Origin: Salipiger sp. IMCC34102 | Lineage (GTDB): Bacteria; Pseudomonadota; Alphaproteobacteria; Rhodobacterales; Rhodobacteraceae | Direction: 5' to 3' | NCBI RefSeq assembly: GCF_004145405.1 | Contig: NZ_SELQ01000001.1 | Coordinates: 620,001 to 684,000, forward strand | Length of the DNA: 64,000 bases | Part shown: one piece after another, positions 26,633-36,056 of the stretch | Numbering within the stretch: the first letter of the stretch is position 1 | Layout of the letters: each line of letters starts with the position of its first letter | Translations under genes and position numbers: made by a program | Notes under the pieces: generated by a model | What the model saw: the letters and a program-made list of their open reading frames with translations, nothing else | Database searches by the model: none | What the model was told of the DNA's origin: nothing

Positions 26633-27565
26633 CTACGGGGTCAAAATTGCATGCCTGTTCACAACATGGTCATAGAGATCGACATCGATGGTCTTGCAAG
26701 CCCGCGCGATGTCTGCGGTCATCGCGATGTCGGCCTGGCTGGGTGTCACGCTGCCAGATGGATGGTTGTGCACAAGGATCATGGAGGCAGCAGACAGTTC
26801 CAGCGCGCGTTTGGCAACCTCGCGCGGATAGACCGGGACATGATCGATCGTCCCACGCGCCTGCTCCTTGTCCGCGATGACGACGTTGCGAGCATCGAGG
26901 AACAGGATGCGGAACATCTCGGTGTCGCGGTGGGCCATGGTCGTGCGGCAGTAGTCGATCATGTCGTTCCAGTTCGTCAGAGCGGACTTCTGCACGACCT
27001 TTGCCTGTCCCATCCGATGCGCGATCGCCTCAGCGATCCGCAACTGCAGCCAAACCTTGTCCGTCGCCCCTTCGACCTTCAAAATTCGATGCTCGGACGC
27101 CGCGATTACCCCGTTGAGATCGCCGAACGTCGATAGAAGCCGTTTGGCCAGTGGCTTTACGTCGATCCGGCGGATTGCGTTGAAAAGCAGCAGTTCGAGA
27201 AGCTCATATTCGGGCATGCCGGCATGCCCGCCGGTCAAGAACCGCTGGCGAAGGCGCTCTCGGTGGCCCAAGTAGTGCGGCCGGGCCTGGCCATCTGCGC
27301 CCGTGATCAAGCCTCCACCGGCAGCGACGTCGCTGCGCAGTCGGGCCGTCCTCGCGTAGCGCACTTGTGGCGTTTGAGCGTAGGCCTCTACTGGCGGAAC
27401 ACGGGCGTCGAGGTCGCGAAGCCCTTGCGCAGCGGAATCAGAAAAGCCGGAGGTTTTGCTTTGCGACCTGCGGTAGCTCGGAGGCTGCCGTTTGGTGAGC
27501 TTTTCTGCAATGTCGAGCATCCGCTCGAGGAGTGAGAATTTGCTGTTCCTCGAGAATCTCATCAT
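26633..27565 (-). CDS. radC: RadC/JAB-domain protein, C-terminus replaced by IS sequence
   Basis: A 310-residue RadC-family protein. An N-terminal helix-hairpin-helix-like region (about residues 90-170: HRERLRQRFL, MPEYELLELLLFNAIRR) precedes a JAB/MPN metal domain with the JAMM-type motif VHNHPSG followed by S and D (SQADIAMTAD). Normal RadC continues past DHVVVG-GHASF; here, after YDHVV, the frame reads NRHAILTP and stops at 26633, inside the IS21 end. About 15-20 terminal residues are therefore lost. RadC proteins are frequent on mobile islands; the biochemical role is unsettled. It has a ~90-residue unconserved N-terminal extension. Confidence 0.82.
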   Translation of the reverse strand: MMRFSRNSKFSLLERMLDIAEKLTKRQPPSYRRSQSKTSGFSDSAAQGLRDLDARVPPVEAYAQTPQVRYARTARLRSDVAAGGGLITGADGQARPHYLGHRERLRQRFLTGGHAGMPEYELLELLLFNAIRRIDVKPLAKRLLSTFGDLNGVIAASEHRILKVEGATDKVWLQLRIAEAIAHRMGQAKVVQKSALTNWNDMIDYCRTTMAHRDTEMFRILFLDARNVVIADKEQARGTIDHVPVYPREVAKRALELSAASMILVHNHPSGSVTPSQADIAMTADIARACKTIDVDLYDHVVNRHAILTP

Positions 27566-29370
27566 CCACCTTGCATGTCACACGATAATCATTGGGTAAG
27601 ATAGTTAATGATCTGTAACCCTGCGCAAGACCGTCAAAGCACGGATTGGAATCGCGGCTTGCCGCTCAAAACGCGTGTTCGAGACCTATGAGATCGTAGG
27701 GCAAGTAACAACTATGGAGCAACTTTTCCGCTCCGGAGGCCCTCGCCTCCGCCTTGCATGCGCCTTGCATAACCTTTACATATCACGGGTTCGTGAGCAA
27801 AAATGTAAAGGTTCGTCAAGGTTCGAGGCAAGTTCCGGACGACCCTGATTTTCCAGACACCCAATAAAATAAGCCTTTTCAGCTATCGAGCCTTGCATGC
27901 AAGGCGAAAGGCATTTTTGGGCCGGATGTAAAGGTCGCGCAAGGTTCCGCATGGCAGTCGCAGTCAGGCAGCTCAGGTTCCGGACCACCCAAAAGACAGA
28001 GACAGACACCACCCCCCGAAATCGCGCGGAGAACGTCACCAGACGCTATCCAGCTATTTGCAGCACACCTGACGCAGAGAGAGCAGAGGGCGCACTCTAG
28101 CACGTCTCCCAGCGAGCCCAGCAGCATATGTGCGATTATAGATCTAGCTGGATAGCTGAAGTCGCTGATCGGCGTGAGCACATTTGCTTTCCCAAGATGG
28201 CTATTGGAGCGGAAGTCTCAGATTGATTGAGACAGGTGAAATCAAGACGGAGCCGAAAGGCAGAAAGCTGCTGCGCCGCGCCTCGGTCACGCAGAGTGTC
28301 CCTGCCTCCAGAGTGCCCATTGCCGTAGCTCTACGGTGTCGACGACCTACAAGAGATGAAGCCGCTTCGCAGAAGATGCAGAGTGATACCCGCAAGACGG
28401 CGTGCTTATTTGACACCGAACCATTGGCCGGGGCCGAGATGCTGCTTGCGCGACAATTATCGCGCCTCTCGACGTTACTGGGCTTGTCTCGGTCCAAAAG
28501 GTCGGCTGGCCGGGGGCTCCTGCCTCGGCCGTTCCCTTGTGATCCAGAACCGCTTCACCGCCGGAGGCAGAGAGAGGTGCGGACGAAGGATCTGCCGAAA
28601 ACACCAGAACGCATTTTGCCCTTTACTGAATGTTTCTTACTTAGAGTATATATTAATGACGAAGTGTGGCTCTGAAGTCAGTGTCCGGCGTGTTCGCGCT
28701 TTTGACCCCGAAGAGCCTCGTTCCGGCACGAGAAGCGGTGTTTCTTGCAGAGCGAGGCGAACCGAGAGTGCTCTACTCCGACGCGGAAGCGCACGCGCCG
28801 ACCCCTACGTTTCTAATAAATCTAGGAAAAAGTCCGATCGTTTACAATAGTGGACTACCGCGGGGCAGGGGGTGGCGCAGTCTAACAATGGCTAAGTTTC
28901 CAACGAGCCTCTACAGGCGCGCGCTCAACATAAAGACCCAGCCAGCCGGGGAAACGATGGATGGGGATCCAAGCTGCAGTCTTTCCAACTTCACTTAACA
29001 GATCGTCTTTCGATTGCGATTTCGTGAAGAAAATTTTGTAAAATTATTTCGAGCATCTTGACTTCTCCGGTGACGCTTCGCGCCTAAGTTGAGACTCGCC
29101 ATAGTATATTGCGCCAGGGCAGCTGACAATAAGGCCCGCAGGCAGTTACGGCCCATTCCTGCCGTTGGCCAACGGGTCCGGATGGCGTGGTCGCAGCTCG
29201 CAATGCTGCCATTCGCTCCAAACGCACGCTCACGACCCGGCCTGACCAATCATCCTTAATCTGAAGACGTTGTGTCTGCCTGTGCCGCTTCGCACGCATG
29301 CTTGCGCAGGTCGGGAACCTCCCCATATCTCCCTCGATGTCTCAATGAAGAGAGAGTTCGAAAGACCAGT
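27566..29370. other. 1.8-kb non-coding region with iteron-like part
   Basis: No gene could be supported on either strand. Open frames of up to 163 codons (28184-28675) have random composition and lack ribosome sites. The part at 27750-27990 has repeats described separately; the rest (about 28000-29370) shows nothing recognisable. It may be decayed DNA. Confidence 0.55.
27750..27990. repeat. Iteron-like repeats and palindrome
   Basis: Two direct CGCCTTGCAT copies are at 27750-27759 and 27761-27770. AACCTTTACAT (27771-27781) is inverted to ATGTAAAGGTT (27803-27813), with a third ATGTAAAGGT at 27926-27935. Each ATGTAAAGGT is followed by a CAAGGTTC and later by GTTCCGGAC-ACCC. Between them is a perfect 16-base palindrome GCCTTGCATGCAAGGC (27890-27905). 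The spacing gives two ~123-base units. This resembles a plasmid or island replication or partition site, but no initiator gene is nearby. Confidence 0.55.
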
Positions 29371-30294
29371 ATGGGCTATTTAAAGACAGCGATGCTGATG
29401 GCCGCGATGACCGCGCTCTTCATGGGCGTTGGCTACCTCATCGGAGGATCGGGTGGTGCTGTGATCGCGCTTGTCGTTGCAGCGGCAATGAACGTCTTCA
29501 CCTGGTGGAACTCGGACCGCATGGTCCTGCGGATGCACAATGCCCAGCCGGTGCCACCGGGCGACCGGATGGGCTTACACGCCATGACTGCCGAGCTTGC
29601 GCGAAATGCGAACCTGCCCACGCCATCGGTCTACCTGATCGACACGCCGCAGCCCAATGCCTTTGCCACTGGCCGCAACCCCGACAATGCCGCCGTTGCG
29701 GTCACCTCTGGTCTGCTGAACGTGCTGACGAGAGAAGAACTGGCGGGGGTGATCGCTCACGAACTGGCGCATATCCGCAACCATGACACCGCGATCATGA
29801 CCGTCACCGCGACTTTCGCCGGGGCCATTTCGATGCTGGCCAACTTCGCGCTGTTCTTTGGAGGATCTCGCGAACGGATGGGGTTGATCGGCACGCTTGC
29901 GATGATGCTTCTTGCGCCGATGGCAGCGGCGCTGGTGCAGATGGCGATCAGCCGGACGCGGGAGTATGCCGCCGACAAGGCGGGCGCCGAGATTTGCGGC
30001 CAACCGCTCTGGCTGGCCTCGGCCCTGGAGAAGATTGCCATGGGTGCCGCCCGGATTGACAACCACGCAGCCGAGCGCAACCCGGCGACAGCGCACATGT
30101 TCATCATCAACCCGCTGCATGCACACAAGCATGACAGTCTGTTCGCGACCCACCCCGCGACCGAGAACCGCGTGACCGCGCTGCGCGCCATGGCGGCGCA
30201 GGGTGGAGGATCTTCGGGCCTTGGAGGCACGCATGTCTCGGCCAGTCGTATTCCCAAGATCAAAAGTCGCAAACGCCCCGGGCCTTGGTCCTGA
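29371..30294 (+). CDS. htpX: HtpX-family membrane metalloprotease (M48)
   Basis: An inner-membrane zinc protease that degrades damaged membrane proteins, 307 residues from ATG 29371. Two N-terminal helices (about residues 4-22 and 28-45) are followed by the zinc motif HELAH in [15 protein letters not shown] (about 128-142). Then come two more hydrophobic segments ([38 protein letters not shown]) and the third zinc ligand region [15 protein letters not shown]. The C-terminal tail has [11 protein letters not shown]. Earlier in-frame starts exist but lack conservation. HtpX is normally chromosomal; here it lies inside the island next to the unknown membrane pair. Confidence 0.92.
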   Translation: MGYLKTAMLMAAMTALFMGVGYLIGGSGGAVIALVVAAAMNVFTWWNSDRMVLRMHNAQPVPPGDRMGLHAMTAELARNANLPTPSVYLIDTPQPNAFATGRNPDNAAVAVTSGLLNVLTREELAGVIAHELAHIRNHDTAIMTVTATFAGAISMLANFALFFGGSRERMGLIGTLAMMLLAPMAAALVQMAISRTREYAADKAGAEICGQPLWLASALEKIAMGAARIDNHAAERNPATAHMFIINPLHAHKHDSLFATHPATENRVTALRAMAAQGGGSSGLGGTHVSASRIPKIKSRKRPGPWS

Positions 30295-30503
30295 ACAAGC
30301 TTGTGTCGTGCGAAGTTTATCGAATTGCCTTCGAGCGAGAGCTGTTACAGGACGCCCCGCATTGCGAACCGGCTCAGTCAGTAACCGGCCCATAGCCGAC
30401 TTTGGCCGGATCACTCAGTGCTGCAGCGCAGCTTCCCCAATGCCCTCGGCGAAACACAGGGACAGTCACACGAACCGGAGCTGGGTTAGGAAGCTGAGTT
30501 GGC

Positions 30504-31499
30504 CTAACGCTTAAAACAGAAATCGATAATCTCCGAAAAACCAACCTCTTCGCGAGTCAGCTTCTCACTCAATTCATCAAGCTCACCGATACTCGGCAAG
30601 GCGCTCGTAGCCGAGATCGTAAGTCGAAATTCTGGGTTGTAGCAACGCCCGACCCGTGAAAGCTCGTCACTCAGCTGCAGTAAAATTTGATCCCGTAACG
30701 TAATTTGATTCCGGCGAAACTTGATCAGACGGTAGCAGTCAAAGAAATCGGATTTCTTGGACGAGCCATACTTTCTGCCGCTCCAACCAGTTCTTCGTGT
30801 AGCGCGATACAGTGCTAGGTCCACAGTTTCGTTCCATACGCGAAAGTCAAAATAATTTACAGGGTTTGGGTTGTCGTGGGTGGCGTGCGGAAAAAAGTCT
30901 GTGCTAGCACCATGATACTTGTCAAGAGTCGCTAAAGTCTTGTTTTGGTTATTTAATATCTTCTCGATGAACCTTGGGAGCCGAAAATACATGAGTTTAG
31001 TTTTGTCCAGAACGCGGATTTCACGCGGTAGCACTTCATCCTCTTTATCCCAATGTGATCGAGACCTCTTCGGCAAATACTGAAAATACAGGCCTAAACA
31101 TCTGAACATTCGATCTGTCGCAAAGGATGCAACTTGGACTTCATCCTTCTCAGCATTATCATGAAGGTAATAGTACGCGGCGCCAAACCAAACCAGAGAT
31201 CGCGCGATCTCTTCAACCAACTCGTAGATGGTTTCATCCACTGGGTGTGGTCCGTACCGCGTTTGCACGTTGCCTAGTAGACGATCTGATAGCTTCTGAT
31301 CGTTCGTGTCCAACGTAAAAAGTTCGCCCGAACGACGGTTAGAATAGATTAAAACTCTGGCGAAATCTTCGTCGAACATCCGTCGGTTAAAATCAGGTCT
31401 GTTTTTCTGAGACTTAATCAACAGCCTGTCCAAAAAACCAGTTTCTTCTCCATGTGACTGATGACGAAGTGCTGGCTTTGCCGCCCACCTTACTCTCAT
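30504..31499 (-). CDS. Unknown protein, second gene of a membrane-associated pair
   Basis: A 331-residue soluble protein with no family I can name. It has no signal peptide or clear membrane helix, though LVWFGAAYYYL (about residues 100-110) is hydrophobic. Charged, aromatic-rich stretches dominate, for example LGLYFQYLPKRSRSHWDKED, RFIEKILNNQNKTLATLDKY, FFDCYRLIKFRRNQITLRDQ. The ATG overlaps the stop of the 823-residue partner by four bases, so the two are co-translated. Codon use and AT content differ visibly from the chromosome, a sign of transfer. Its partnership with a large membrane protein, between a protease and SOS genes on an island, makes a defence or stress role plausible but unproven. 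Confidence 0.7.
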   Translation of the reverse strand: MRVRWAAKPALRHQSHGEETGFLDRLLIKSQKNRPDFNRRMFDEDFARVLIYSNRRSGELFTLDTNDQKLSDRLLGNVQTRYGPHPVDETIYELVEEIARSLVWFGAAYYYLHDNAEKDEVQVASFATDRMFRCLGLYFQYLPKRSRSHWDKEDEVLPREIRVLDKTKLMYFRLPRFIEKILNNQNKTLATLDKYHGASTDFFPHATHDNPNPVNYFDFRVWNETVDLALYRATRRTGWSGRKYGSSKKSDFFDCYRLIKFRRNQITLRDQILLQLSDELSRVGRCYNPEFRLTISATSALPSIGELDELSEKLTREEVGFSEIIDFCFKR

Positions 31500-33967
31500 T
31501 CCGCCCTCCCCACATCGTCCTCAGACAAGTCTTTTGCGAAGCTAGTTATCTGACGATCCACATCGAAATCCGTTGGTTCAACAAGCGGTAAAACGTGTAG
31601 TGCAAAGAACAAATGAGATGCCTCCGCGTGTGATCGCAGAAACTCATCTACTACCTTACTCTCATGCTGGTTGCCTCTTCGGTAACTCATTTGATCGCCA
31701 TAGCCGTCGCTTCGCGCTCGCTGTTCGAACGCCATCTTCCAATTAATTCGGATCAAGCCCCTCGGAGATGCGCCCATGCTGAAACTGTGAGGGTTCGAGA
31801 GAAGTAACATCCTCTTGAGGTACTGCTTCTGGTCGGTAGCTTTCTCAATCCATGACGAGAACTTGGCCAGAGCGGCCATCGACAACTTTGCGTTGCCAAA
31901 GTACTCTCCGTAGAGGATGGCGAACCCCAAGACTGAAGCAAAGTCGTTGATCACTGTCGAAATAAGATGCAAGCGAAACTCGTCGTTTACGTCAAGCGTC
32001 GAATCTGCAAATTTCGTATCCGATGCTAGCAACGCCAACGCGAAAAACATCGGAAATACTTTGCCGAACTTATCTTCGTCATTTTGCTGGAGGGCTTGGA
32101 TGCATGCTTCAGCAAGTTCAAAATATATTTGCCCGAAATGGTCAGGGAAGTCGTCGCTATGCTCGTGTTCAAAGATGTGTCCAATCATGTCTGGACTTGC
32201 CAGCAACGCAACACTTACGTCGCGCGTATTTGACAAACGTTCTGCCAAACTCTGGGTGTCGATTTGGGGCAAAGCGTACTGTGTCTCGGAATAATGAACG
32301 TAAGCGCCGTATCTTTCGAAAAGTTGGGTCAACTCTTCGAACCAGCGTGGCAGCTTCCAATGGCTATGTAAGCTTGCAAGCACGACTTGTGTTGCGGCCT
32401 CCGGCATTCTCATTCTAGTAAAGGACTTGACAAAACTGGGCACCAGTTCGGCATGGAAGCTACATATCTCTGGCACTATTTTCGCGTACTGCTGCAACAG
32501 CTTTTGGACTGCCAACTGCTGGACGTACTTTGGCTTGGACAAGCGATGGCCTTCAATCTGTTTCTCGAAGTCGATGCGTTCAACTATGAAAGCCAATTCT
32601 ACTTGCAGGAACGCGGGCAAGCTCCGAAGCGACTCATCCGTCCATATGTCGGCATCGAAAAATTCCTTTAGCTCCTTTTCGAAGGTCATCATGCGCCGAA
32701 GTGTTTCAAGACAAAGATTGCTGCCGAGCGCCGCCCAGGTATCTGCAATCGCTATCAATGTCAGCTCGCTGTTGCCCGCAGCGTCTGTTGAAGCAAAGGA
32801 ATTTTCAATGATATCTTTGATTTTCTTCAGTTCTTGCATGCCAATATCGAACTGAAATTGCTCGGCATACGCCGAAACCCGGGCTGAAAAGCGATTAATG
32901 AGCTTCAGAGCTAGTTCAAAGTCTTTACGTGCCAATGCGAGCTCGATGTGTCCCGTCAATCTCTCAACGATCTCGCTTTCGAACCATTGCAGATCCGCTT
33001 TCTCTTCGACCATCAACTGGCTACTTGTTTGCAGAGCCATCGAGGTCGCGCTGTCTCCAGCAAAGAACCACTGCCTATGTTGTCGTTTGCGTGGAAACCA
33101 ATAGCTTTCATGATCGATCTTATGCTTCTGACTGAGGTAGTGTAGCATCAGCGCCGAATAGTCATCACTCAGTGCAGGCAGTGTATCGCCTAGCTTCTCT
33201 GTTTCAGACTTAAGTCTTTCGTCAATGTACGCGAGTTGTTCGAGCGACTGGCGCGCTGCTTTCGAATGGTGGTTTGCGAGAGAAATCGAATTTTTCGGAT
33301 TGGCCGCACCTTCAATGTGCCGTACAATTCTGGGTAGGATCTCGCTCCTAGCCAACTGATTAAGATCAAAGAAGTTAAACAGTCTTTGCCCCAACGGGAA
33401 TAGCGCTAAAGAGCTAGCAAGTGTCAATAACGTACCGAGGTTGTAGTTCAACAAGCCAGGTTGAGAACCAAACATAGGGAGAGAAGTCGCCGTCAAACAA
33501 AAAGCAGCAGCTAAAACTAAGACGCGAGAGTAGACACTTCCCACCTGCTCACTCGTTAACAGTTGGATTATGTCGCGCCGAAGCCGCGTGTAACCGGCAC
33601 TCAAGATGATGCCTATCGTGGCAAAATAGATAGAAAAGATTGCCGTGAGGAGCTGCGCGTACATCCGAAGCTGATCAATAATGAACTCGTTGTCATCTGC
33701 GCCGAGCGGCTGAAGCCAAGTTGTGTTACGCCTAATTGTTCCCTCGACAACAATTGAGGCTGTCAGCGCCATCACAACCCAAACCAAACTTTTCAATCCG
33801 ATTGATGTCAGGGTGCCTAAGATCCTGGCATTCGTGCCAGCTTGTGAAACCGAAACGCTACGCTTATACGCACCACGTTCGAAGAAGAACTTTACCCTCC
33901 AAACTCTTGACCTCGCACTCCAGAACCAAGACTGGGAAACCAACCAAATCCTAAATCGATCAGTCAA
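31496..33967 (-). CDS. Unknown large membrane protein, first gene of a pair
   Basis: An 823-residue protein with a membrane-anchored N-terminus and a long soluble C-terminal part. Four hydrophobic helices are visible at about residues 52-74, 103-124, 146-166 and 176-196. After them come ~620 residues of mostly helical sequence without recognised catalytic motifs: ERLKSETEKLGDTLPALSDD, ALARKDFELALKLINRFSAR, EELTQLFERYGAYVHYSETQ. The alternating helix pattern resembles alpha-solenoid scaffolds. It has no P-loop, nuclease or protease motif that I can see. It is translated with the 331-residue partner through an ATGA overlap. The DNA is noticeably AT-richer than the rest of the window. Confidence 0.7.
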   Translation of the reverse strand: MTDRFRIWLVSQSWFWSARSRVWRVKFFFERGAYKRSVSVSQAGTNARILGTLTSIGLKSLVWVVMALTASIVVEGTIRRNTTWLQPLGADDNEFIIDQLRMYAQLLTAIFSIYFATIGIILSAGYTRLRRDIIQLLTSEQVGSVYSRVLVLAAAFCLTATSLPMFGSQPGLLNYNLGTLLTLASSLALFPLGQRLFNFFDLNQLARSEILPRIVRHIEGAANPKNSISLANHHSKAARQSLEQLAYIDERLKSETEKLGDTLPALSDDYSALMLHYLSQKHKIDHESYWFPRKRQHRQWFFAGDSATSMALQTSSQLMVEEKADLQWFESEIVERLTGHIELALARKDFELALKLINRFSARVSAYAEQFQFDIGMQELKKIKDIIENSFASTDAAGNSELTLIAIADTWAALGSNLCLETLRRMMTFEKELKEFFDADIWTDESLRSLPAFLQVELAFIVERIDFEKQIEGHRLSKPKYVQQLAVQKLLQQYAKIVPEICSFHAELVPSFVKSFTRMRMPEAATQVVLASLHSHWKLPRWFEELTQLFERYGAYVHYSETQYALPQIDTQSLAERLSNTRDVSVALLASPDMIGHIFEHEHSDDFPDHFGQIYFELAEACIQALQQNDEDKFGKVFPMFFALALLASDTKFADSTLDVNDEFRLHLISTVINDFASVLGFAILYGEYFGNAKLSMAALAKFSSWIEKATDQKQYLKRMLLLSNPHSFSMGASPRGLIRINWKMAFEQRARSDGYGDQMSYRRGNQHESKVVDEFLRSHAEASHLFFALHVLPLVEPTDFDVDRQITSFAKDLSEDDVGRAE

Positions 33968-34340
33968 AATATATCCATTCTTCTTTTCATATGCACTACA
34001 TATAGGCAGCCTGATTTAAGATATCGAGAGGTTGCCGCCTTCAAACTCACTTTGACAGCTGTCGCAGTCAAGACTCGGAGGCGGCTTGCCATAAGGGCCT
34101 AAAAAGCTCCATAAGGCGTTTGGACCAGAGTTTGTCGGCTGGATCGTCAGCTGTGATCAGACGCAGACGAAGCCGTTTTTGAATACTTGATCCCCATTTC
34201 CGACCTCAGCGCTGTGATGTTGATAAATCATACGCAAAGTTCGCTTCGCCGTTTGCCCCATAAATTCTCGCGTCCGCAGCGAAAGTCCGCTCCCCGCCCT
34301 TGTCGCCCCGTTTGATACGCCCGCTCATTCTCTCGCCGTT
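33968..34340. other. Intergenic gap upstream of the unknown pair
   Basis: 373 bases between the convergent end of umuC and the start of the 823-residue gene, AT-rich near 33968-34020. It must contain the promoter of the membrane pair. No clear -35/-10 pair or operator stands out. Confidence 0.4.
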
Positions 34341-35609
34341 CTACCTCACCACCGGCAGATCGCTTAGCCTCGTCGTGTATCGTGGGCTGCGGTGGTCGGC
34401 TCGAAGCTGCCACGGTCGCCGAATGCCCTCGCTGACAAGCACAATAGTATTCTTGCCGAAGCGCGTGTTGACCTCGTCGAGGGCGGCCATCAGCGCCGTG
34501 GGACGCTCTAACGTGTCGAAGAGTGTCAGAGGTCGAGCCTCATAGGGCAGCAGGTCATCAAGCAGAACTCCGGCTTTTGTGAAGCCATAGCTCGAGGCGC
34601 CGAACTTCGGCCAGGCCGCCTTCGCACAACGCTTGGCGGCCGCCACCAGATCGATGGTGTCCGAGCTCATTGGAGCCAGACGCGTCGACCGTGAGCCTGC
34701 GTATTGTGGCCGATCGGGACGGTGCCGGTTCGTATGGAAGAAGACTGTAATAGTTCCGGCGACGAGCCCGTGTTGCCGCAACTTCTCCGCCGCCCGGGTC
34801 GCGTGAGCGGTGACCGCCTGAAAGAGCGTGTCGAAGTCCGCCATCGGCGTGCCGGCCGACCGGGTCACCGCCATGCCCTTGCGCTGAGGTTCGACCTCCT
34901 CAAAGGCGATACAGGGTTCGCCCTGAAGCTCGAGGACGATGCGCTCCAGCACGACGGTGCCGATAGCGCGGGCCTGCCGCAGCGGCATGTCGCGCAGGTC
35001 TGCCGCCGTAGTGATGCCAATGGCCGTCAGCTTGGCTTCGGTCTTTCGACCGACACCCCAGATGTCGGCCACCGGGACGAGCGGCAACAGCCAATCAGAG
35101 ATCCTGATGTCCATCATATCGAGCACGCCGGCGAAGATCGGGTTCTTCTTCGCGATCTCGTTAGCGCATTTGGCCAGTGTCTTCGTGGGGGCAATGCCAA
35201 CTCGGACCGGAACGCCGATCCGGCGGAGCACCTCTTTGCGCAGCGCCCGCGCATGCGCTTCCCGGTCACGGAGACCTCCGAAGTCCAAAAAGCACTCGTC
35301 GATCGAGTAGATCTCGACCGAAGGCGAGAAGTCCTCGTATACCTCCACCACCCTGCGGCTGATGTCGCCATAGAGTGCGTAATTCGACGAGAAGACGTGG
35401 ATACCGTGCGCCTCGACCTTGTCGCGGATTAGGTGCAGCGGCTCTCCCATTTTGATGCCGAGCGCCTTGGCCTCATCGCTCCGCGCGATGGCGCAGCCAT
35501 CGTTGTTCGACAGCACGATGACCGGCACGCCCCGGAGTGTCGGGGCGAAGATCCGCTCGGCGCTGACGTAGAAGTTCGCGCTGTCGCTGATTGCGATGGG
35601 CCGCGTCAC
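34341..35609 (-). CDS. umuC: Y-family DNA polymerase UmuC (Pol V catalytic subunit)
   Basis: An error-prone translesion polymerase, 422 residues. The first catalytic aspartate is D9 in AISDSANFYVSAERIF, and the second site is YSIDECFLDF (about residues 100-109). The palm and thumb carry VRVGIAPTKTLAKCANEIAK and the helix-hairpin-helix (WGVGRKTEAKLTAIGI). The little-finger and C-terminal UmuC domains follow (TITVFFHTNRHR, PLTLFD). The start is GTG overlapping the umuD stop (GTGA). It is controlled with umuD from the LexA box near 36057. Confidence 0.93.
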   Translation of the reverse strand: MTRPIAISDSANFYVSAERIFAPTLRGVPVIVLSNNDGCAIARSDEAKALGIKMGEPLHLIRDKVEAHGIHVFSSNYALYGDISRRVVEVYEDFSPSVEIYSIDECFLDFGGLRDREAHARALRKEVLRRIGVPVRVGIAPTKTLAKCANEIAKKNPIFAGVLDMMDIRISDWLLPLVPVADIWGVGRKTEAKLTAIGITTAADLRDMPLRQARAIGTVVLERIVLELQGEPCIAFEEVEPQRKGMAVTRSAGTPMADFDTLFQAVTAHATRAAEKLRQHGLVAGTITVFFHTNRHRPDRPQYAGSRSTRLAPMSSDTIDLVAAAKRCAKAAWPKFGASSYGFTKAGVLLDDLLPYEARPLTLFDTLERPTALMAALDEVNTRFGKNTIVLVSEGIRRPWQLRADHRSPRYTTRLSDLPVVR

Positions 35610-36040
35610 CCGAGGTCATACCGACGCACGACGCCCGCGATGACCCCCCAGATCTCGCTGTCCTCCGTAAGTTCTATTTCAGGAAAGTCCTCACGGCTGT
35701 TGGCCGGCGCCAGGAAGTATCGTCCGTCGCGCTTGCGCAGAATCTTCGCCGTCACAGCTCCGTCGACGACCGCCAGCACGGCCCGGCCTAGCCGCCGCTT
35801 GCCCGCGCGATCGACCGCGATGATGTCACCGTCGCGAATGCCAACATCCCAGAGGCAGTCTCCCTCCACGCGCCACCAGAAGGTCGAGGCCGGATGGCGG
35901 ACGACCCAGGCAATCGGGTCGATTTCGTCCTCAAGATCATCACCGGCAGGCGACGGAAAGCCCGCACTGGCGCGGACAAGCGGCAATGGGATGATCTGTC
36001 CCTCCGTCAGGACGGGGGCTTCAATGGGATGGACGGGCAT
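35606..36040 (-). CDS. umuD: UmuD-like S24 peptidase with Cys in place of the catalytic Ser
   Basis: A 144-residue LexA/UmuD-type autoprotease that, when cleaved under RecA*, activates UmuC. The presumed cleavage site Ala32-Gly33 is seen in FPSPAGDD. The active-site motif normally GDSM reads GDCL here, with Cys62 (codon TGC) at the nucleophile position; the general-base Lys99 (VTAKILRK) is kept. Length and the distance from cleavage site to nucleophile match UmuD. A thiol nucleophile could be slow, redox-sensitive or inactive. It shares the umuDC transcript and faces a second Y-family polymerase across a 108-base promoter region. Confidence 0.88.
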   Translation of the reverse strand: MPVHPIEAPVLTEGQIIPLPLVRASAGFPSPAGDDLEDEIDPIAWVVRHPASTFWWRVEGDCLWDVGIRDGDIIAVDRAGKRRLGRAVLAVVDGAVTAKILRKRDGRYFLAPANSREDFPEIELTEDSEIWGVIAGVVRRYDLG

Positions 36041-36056
36041 CCGCGACTCCGGTTAT

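Larger units (their letters stand above)
24090..26663 (-). mobile_element. Decayed IS21-family insertion sequence
   Basis: The ends are inverted repeats. The left begins TGTCAATCGGCACGCAATC and the right, read inward, TGTGAACAGGCATGCAATT; both continue TTGACCCC and then share ATCGGCATCCAAAAAT-ACCCCC. The right end has an 11-base addition between these blocks. Inside are istA then istB on the minus strand, both broken by short inserts. There is no convincing target duplication (only ACA on each side), and the right end lies within radC, whose missing tail is not found beyond the left end. Rearrangement after insertion is therefore likely. Confidence 0.82.

Noticed and set aside
28184-28675. 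A 163-codon frame in the gene-free part of the island
   Set aside because: No ribosome site, random Arg/Ser/Pro-rich composition and no recognisable motif; the region looks decayed.
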